Source: an uncultured bacterium
GTDB taxonomy: Bacteria > Zixibacteria > MSB-5A5 > CAIYYT01
DNA: 44,071 nucleotides
Assembly: GCA_903903945.1 (NCBI GenBank)
Contig: CAIVAP010000030.1
Location: 1-44,071, forward strand
Direction: 5' to 3'
The translations under genes were made by a program, and so were the position numbers. Shown piece after piece: positions 40,989-44,071 of this stretch; position 1 is the first letter of the stretch; every line of letters starts with the position of its first letter. Below the pieces are notes generated by a model. That model ran no database searches and had not been told where the DNA came from. It saw only the letters and a program-made list of their open reading frames with translations.

Positions 40989-41770
40989 AGAAGATAGCCA
41001 TCATCACCTGCAAAGGCGGAACCGGAAAAACGACGACCGCCATCAATCTCGGTCATTGTCTGGCGCTCTCCGGCAAGAAGGTGCTGATCGTTGATTGTGA
41101 CAGTCAGGCCAACGTTGGGATGGCTTTTCAGAAACAGCCGCAAAAGGGATTGTCGGAGTTGATGACGACCGGCGACGTGGAGATTGTCAATCTGCGTCCC
41201 AATCTATACCTGATCGATTCCGGTGGCATGCGTATCGTCGAGACCGAGCTTTATCTGGCGAGGCAGCCCGAGCGCGAATTGCGACTGCGGCAGGTGCTTT
41301 CCAAACTGCACGGTACCGACTATGTCATCTGTGATTGCCCTCCGGCGATAAACCTGATAAATGTCAATGTGCTCAACTACGTTGATGGTGTGGTAGTACC
41401 GGTCTCAATGGATTTTTTTGCTTGTGAAGGCGCCAAAAAGACCATAAAGTTGCTTGATGACATCTATACGAAGATCGGGCACAAGGTGGAGTTGATGGGT
41501 ATACTGGCGACATTCTATGATGTGAGAACCAGAGTCTCTAAGACGATTTACAACCAGTTGCTGACGGAGTACGCCGACAAGGTGTTTACTACACGAATTA
41601 GGATCAATACGCAGCTCAAAGAAGCCCAGATGCTGTACAAGACGATTTTCGAGCACGCTCCCTATTCCAACGGCGCACTGGATTACTTCCTGTTTGCCAA
41701 GGAGATCGCCGGACTCGATCGGGCTGAGTCGCTGGTAGAGGCTCCACAAGGAGAAGCATGGACGACATAA
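40985..41770 (+). CDS. ParA/Soj-like P-loop ATPase (orphan)
   Basis: A 261-residue protein with the deviant Walker A CKGGTGKTTTAINLG (residues 9-23), switch I VLIVDCDSQANVGMAF, and Walker B-type DYVICDCPPAINLINVN. The full ParA/MinD fold is present to EHAPYSNGALDYFLFAKEI. The ATG overlaps the stop of the phosphatase gene (ATGA), and its 3' end overlaps the STAS gene by 13 bases, so the three are translationally coupled. No ParB gene or parS-like repeats are visible, so chromosome or plasmid segregation is unlikely. It may position the signalling proteins on the nucleoid or at a pole. Confidence 0.93.
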   Translation: MKKIAIITCKGGTGKTTTAINLGHCLALSGKKVLIVDCDSQANVGMAFQKQPQKGLSELMTTGDVEIVNLRPNLYLIDSGGMRIVETELYLARQPERELRLRQVLSKLHGTDYVICDCPPAINLINVNVLNYVDGVVVPVSMDFFACEGAKKTIKLLDDIYTKIGHKVELMGILATFYDVRTRVSKTIYNQLLTEYADKVFTTRIRINTQLKEAQMLYKTIFEHAPYSNGALDYFLFAKEIAGLDRAESLVEAPQGEAWTT

Positions 41771-42474
41771 GAATATCTCTCGACACGACCGGACGTAGCA
41801 GCGAACTAACGATGGTAAGGGTCGATGGCGTAATTGACACGATTACCGCCAGCGAATTGGAGCGGGTGATGAACACGCTTCTTGAGCAGAGGAAGTATAA
41901 GATAATCGTCGACTTGGCGGGAGTGGATTACATTTCGTCTGCCGGCTGGGGTATTTTTATCAGCAATATCCGCGAAATCAAGGCGCACGAGGGTGATATC
42001 AAACTGGCAAGAATGATTCCCAGCGTCTACGAGATTTTTGAGTTGCTCGAATTCGACTCAATCTTGAGAGCCTACGACAATATCGAGAAAGCCAAGGCCG
42101 ATTTCCGGCCCGCAAACTCGGAACTGGAGCAGCCGGACGGCAAGGCTGACCCGATCACCGCGCCCAATCCGACGTTTGCCAATCCTCCAGCCGAAGTCAC
42201 GACCGAGGAATATCACATCCAACCCTCGACGGCGACCCAGACGATCGTGGAAGTCCATACCGGTGTTGACACTGAGAAGCCATCGACCCTCGACCAAGAG
42301 TTGTTGTCGCTGGTTAAAACCGACCCATTTTATAGCATTTGGGAACTGGCTGACCTGCTGAACAACGCCTCCAATGGCGCCCGTCGCGTTGGCTGGTGGA
42401 AAGTCTGGAGCATCTTGCGCCGTCATGCGCTACTTACCAGAAAGAGTCGCTTCCGCCATAGCCGCCGAGGCTAA
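41758..42474 (+). CDS. STAS-domain anti-anti-sigma-like protein with C-terminal winged-helix-like tail
   Basis: A 238-residue protein. Residues 1-112 are a STAS domain with the phosphorylatable serine region KIIVDLAGVDYISSAGWGIF (Ser60/Ser61). Residues about 113-175 are a Pro/Thr/Glu-rich linker. Residues about 178-235 (LDQELLSLVKTDPFYSIWELADLLN, GWWKVWSILRRHALLTRKSRF) look like a small winged-helix domain; its end resembles ELVRLRLNTRRQRYEYS in the SpoIIE protein. The STAS domain is the expected substrate of the RsbW-like kinase and SpoIIE phosphatase encoded upstream. No sigma factor is encoded here, so the output may be direct DNA binding. The ATG follows GGAGAAGC. Confidence 0.88.
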   Translation: MDDIRISLDTTGRSSELTMVRVDGVIDTITASELERVMNTLLEQRKYKIIVDLAGVDYISSAGWGIFISNIREIKAHEGDIKLARMIPSVYEIFELLEFDSILRAYDNIEKAKADFRPANSELEQPDGKADPITAPNPTFANPPAEVTTEEYHIQPSTATQTIVEVHTGVDTEKPSTLDQELLSLVKTDPFYSIWELADLLNNASNGARRVGWWKVWSILRRHALLTRKSRFRHSRRG

Positions 42475-42551
42475 AGCCACTCTCCGCCACGGTGGACAAC
42501 CTCTTCAAGATAACCCGAATGCTGGGCTGCTTTGGCGTGGCGCGTTTCTTC

Positions 42552-42580
42552 TTGCACAAAGCCCGGTTGTGGTCTATAAT
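42552..42580 (+). promoter_or_regulatory. Predicted promoter of the GGDEF gene
   Basis: TTGCAC (42552-42557), 17-bp spacer, perfect TATAAT (42575-42580). The predicted start near 42587 leaves only about nine bases before the ATG at 42596, containing AGAGGG. Confidence 0.68.
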
Positions 42581-42595
42581 TGCGGCAGAGGGCCT

Positions 42596-44071
42596 ATGCT
42601 ATTGCCGTTTATTGTCTATGTCGTCGCGTTGGTACTGCTGTTGGCGGTCGCCGCGCTGGTACCATCTGTCACCAAAGTGGCTGTTGTGGTCGCTCTGGGA
42701 GTCGTGCTGACCGGCGCCGGCGCAATACTTTACTACTTCGGCAGATACGGTGACTCAAAGCTTCGCCAGCTCGTGAAGCTCTACCTGCAGCGCCTGGAAC
42801 AGATGCACGGTGATTTCGTTGCCCGACGCCAAGTTGATCGTCAGGTCGCCGATCTGGCGCGCTTTATATATGAGAGTCTCCATGTGAGTGCGTTGGCGCT
42901 CGTAGTCAAAAAGAAGCAGGGATTCATTGTCACCGATATCCACGGTGTCGCACCGGAGAAGGTGAAACAGTTGTGCATTGGTCATCGGGATGAACTAATC
43001 CGGGCCATGGAAACGCGTCGTTCCGTGGTGTCTCTGCGCAAGGTCTACGCTAGTGGGAAAGTCACTGTTCCATTGAGCGAACTGCCGTTCGAGGAGGCGA
43101 TGCCGATTCTGTCCGGCGGCAAATGCTCCCATTTCATTCTGCTGGCTCACTCGACGGGGTACCCTCTGCGGCTTATGCGTCCGTTTTTATTGGCGCTGGC
43201 CGACCAGATTGGCGACTACCGGCTGCTTGAGGATCTGTTAAACAAACACAATCAACAAGTTGGCAAATTACGTAGACAACTTGACTTGGTGAATCGGGAG
43301 AAAGAGTCTAAGTCGATTTCGCCGACTTTTGACGCGAGGGCGATGATCAACGCACAGGATCGGCTGATGCGTATTCATAACCGCGACCAGCTTTATGAGT
43401 CGTTGTTGCGTTTGATCAAAGAGCAATTCAAGGTTGATTTCGCTGTAGTCTTGCTCAAGAACCAGGAGAATGGTGACTACGAGGCAAAATACGGTCAAAA
43501 TGTGAGCAAGGAACTCGCGTCAAGGCTGTTTTTGCCGGCAGGCAGCGGATTCGCTGCAGACCTTAAGAACAGCCCCGGCTGGAAGCGGTCGGATCAGGTG
43601 GCGGATTTTGTAAAGGACAGTGCGGTGCTGCAGATCTTGCAGGAAACGGGTGTCAGCGCGGTAGGAGCGCTCGGCGATGTAGAAGGCTCCGAAAGCGTGA
43701 TGGCCGTTGGCCGCGTCAAGAGCGGATTTTCCGATGAGGAACTGGAAGCGACGTATTCCTATTGCCGTCTGTTCAATTTAGTGCTGGAGAATCAGGCGCA
43801 CTTCGAGAAAATCGAGCAGATGTCATATACAGATAGCATGACCGGTCTGTACAACTATCGGTACTTCTACAAACGCCTTCAAGAAGAGATGACGCGCGCC
43901 AAGCGATTCGATCGCCGGATGGCCTTGGTGATCTTTGATATTGACGAGTTTAAGGTTTTTAACGATACTTACGGTCACCAATCGGGAGACCATCTCCTTG
44001 AGCAACTGGGCAGTCTGCTGGCCAAGTCCGTGCGGTCTATTGATGTTGTTTCCCGGTATGGGGGAGAGGAA
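42596..44071 (+). CDS. Membrane-bound GAF-GGDEF diguanylate cyclase (3' end truncated by window edge)
   Basis: An open frame of 492 codons runs from the ATG at 42596 to the window end. Two N-terminal transmembrane helices (residues about 1-22 and 25-48) are followed by a region of uncertain fold (about 95-215), a coiled coil (LLNKHNQQVGKLRRQLDLVN), and a GAF-like domain (about 258-400: RDQLYESLLRLIKEQFKVDFAVVLLK). The GGDEF domain starts at SYTDSMTGLYNYRYFYKRL, continues VIFDIDEFKVFNDTYGHQSGD and reaches the active-site RYGGEE at the edge. GGEE-type sites are usually active, so it should make cyclic di-GMP in response to a signal. It follows the partner-switch genes by 121 bp but has its own promoter. 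Confidence 0.92.
   Translation, partial: MLLPFIVYVVALVLLLAVAALVPSVTKVAVVVALGVVLTGAGAILYYFGRYGDSKLRQLVKLYLQRLEQMHGDFVARRQVDRQVADLARFIYESLHVSALALVVKKKQGFIVTDIHGVAPEKVKQLCIGHRDELIRAMETRRSVVSLRKVYASGKVTVPLSELPFEEAMPILSGGKCSHFILLAHSTGYPLRLMRPFLLALADQIGDYRLLEDLLNKHNQQVGKLRRQLDLVNREKESKSISPTFDARAMINAQDRLMRIHNRDQLYESLLRLIKEQFKVDFAVVLLKNQENGDYEAKYGQNVSKELASRLFLPAGSGFAADLKNSPGWKRSDQVADFVKDSAVLQILQETGVSAVGALGDVEGSESVMAVGRVKSGFSDEELEATYSYCRLFNLVLENQAHFEKIEQMSYTDSMTGLYNYRYFYKRLQEEMTRAKRFDRRMALVIFDIDEFKVFNDTYGHQSGDHLLEQLGSLLAKSVRSIDVVSRYGGEE

Noticed and set aside
40985..41770. ParA-like gene as evidence of a plasmid or chromosome partition locus
   Set aside because: No parB and no parS-like repeats are adjacent; gene overlaps tie it to the signalling genes instead.
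42492..42710. 72-codon frame starting at the promoter of the GGDEF gene
   Set aside because: It overlaps the promoter and the first part of the GGDEF protein in another frame and has no recognisable features.

Overview
The window looks like a chromosomal segment of an uncultured Gram-negative bacterium of the FCB superphylum. Candidate phylum Zixibacteria or a close relative is my best guess, inferred without any search. Supporting signs are two secreted proteins ending in paired dockerin-like calcium loops of the form GDADGSGxINISDAVYLI, a PorV-type outer-membrane barrel, YPNPF/FlgD-type C-terminal domains, a lipoprotein with a GGPPDTKPP start, a eukaryotic-type citrate synthase, and many short palindromic repeats. 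No rRNA, tRNA, CRISPR array or complete insertion sequence was seen.

Layout. 1-1173 (minus): end of an efflux operon (ABC ATPase, HlyD-type fusion protein). 1617-3371: secreted TSP3/dockerin protein. 3512-6035 (minus): prfB (with its programmed +1 frameshift), pta and an FmdB-type zinc ribbon. 6091-7263: rlmN, divergent from prfB and carrying a palindromic repeat in frame. 7373-9370: an unusual fusion of an HldA/PfkB-like kinase domain with an NtrC-like AAA+ domain. 9500-13585: a vitamin B12 uptake unit made of a promoter, a cobalamin riboswitch, a BtuB-like TonB receptor and a secreted beta-propeller with dockerin loops. 14079-18728: ChbG/YdjC deacetylase, citrate synthase, beta-CASP nuclease and HIT protein. 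18948-22260 (minus): zf-TFIIB protein, LemA, M48 protease with zinc-ribbon tail and FabG-like reductase behind a near-consensus promoter.

22400-27900 is an accessory region. It holds gene remnants, small zinc-ribbon and YciI proteins, an HPt/receiver phosphorelay broken by a frame change, an unknown protein, and a two-gene unit of a membrane-anchored OmpA-like protein and a CAP12/Pycsar-type TIR protein. The TIR gene is bracketed by copies of one palindromic repeat and the unit is preceded by two operator-like palindromes. 27908-30995: M29 aminopeptidase and an Ig-like lipoprotein.

A consensus promoter at 31244-31271 precedes a long co-directional run. It encodes a 1637-residue surface protein with a recent 648-bp internal duplication, a PorV-like barrel with TPRs, and a signalling module. 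That module comprises one protein combining an RsbW-type kinase, periplasmic sensor, HAMP, SpoIIE phosphatase and transposase-like HTH, then a ParA-like ATPase, then a STAS protein with its own C-terminal wHTH-like tail. A membrane GAF-GGDEF diguanylate cyclase with its own promoter runs off the right edge. The strongest candidates for undescribed biology are the kinase-AAA+ fusion, the partner-switch/ParA/HTH module, and the OmpA-like/TIR pair.
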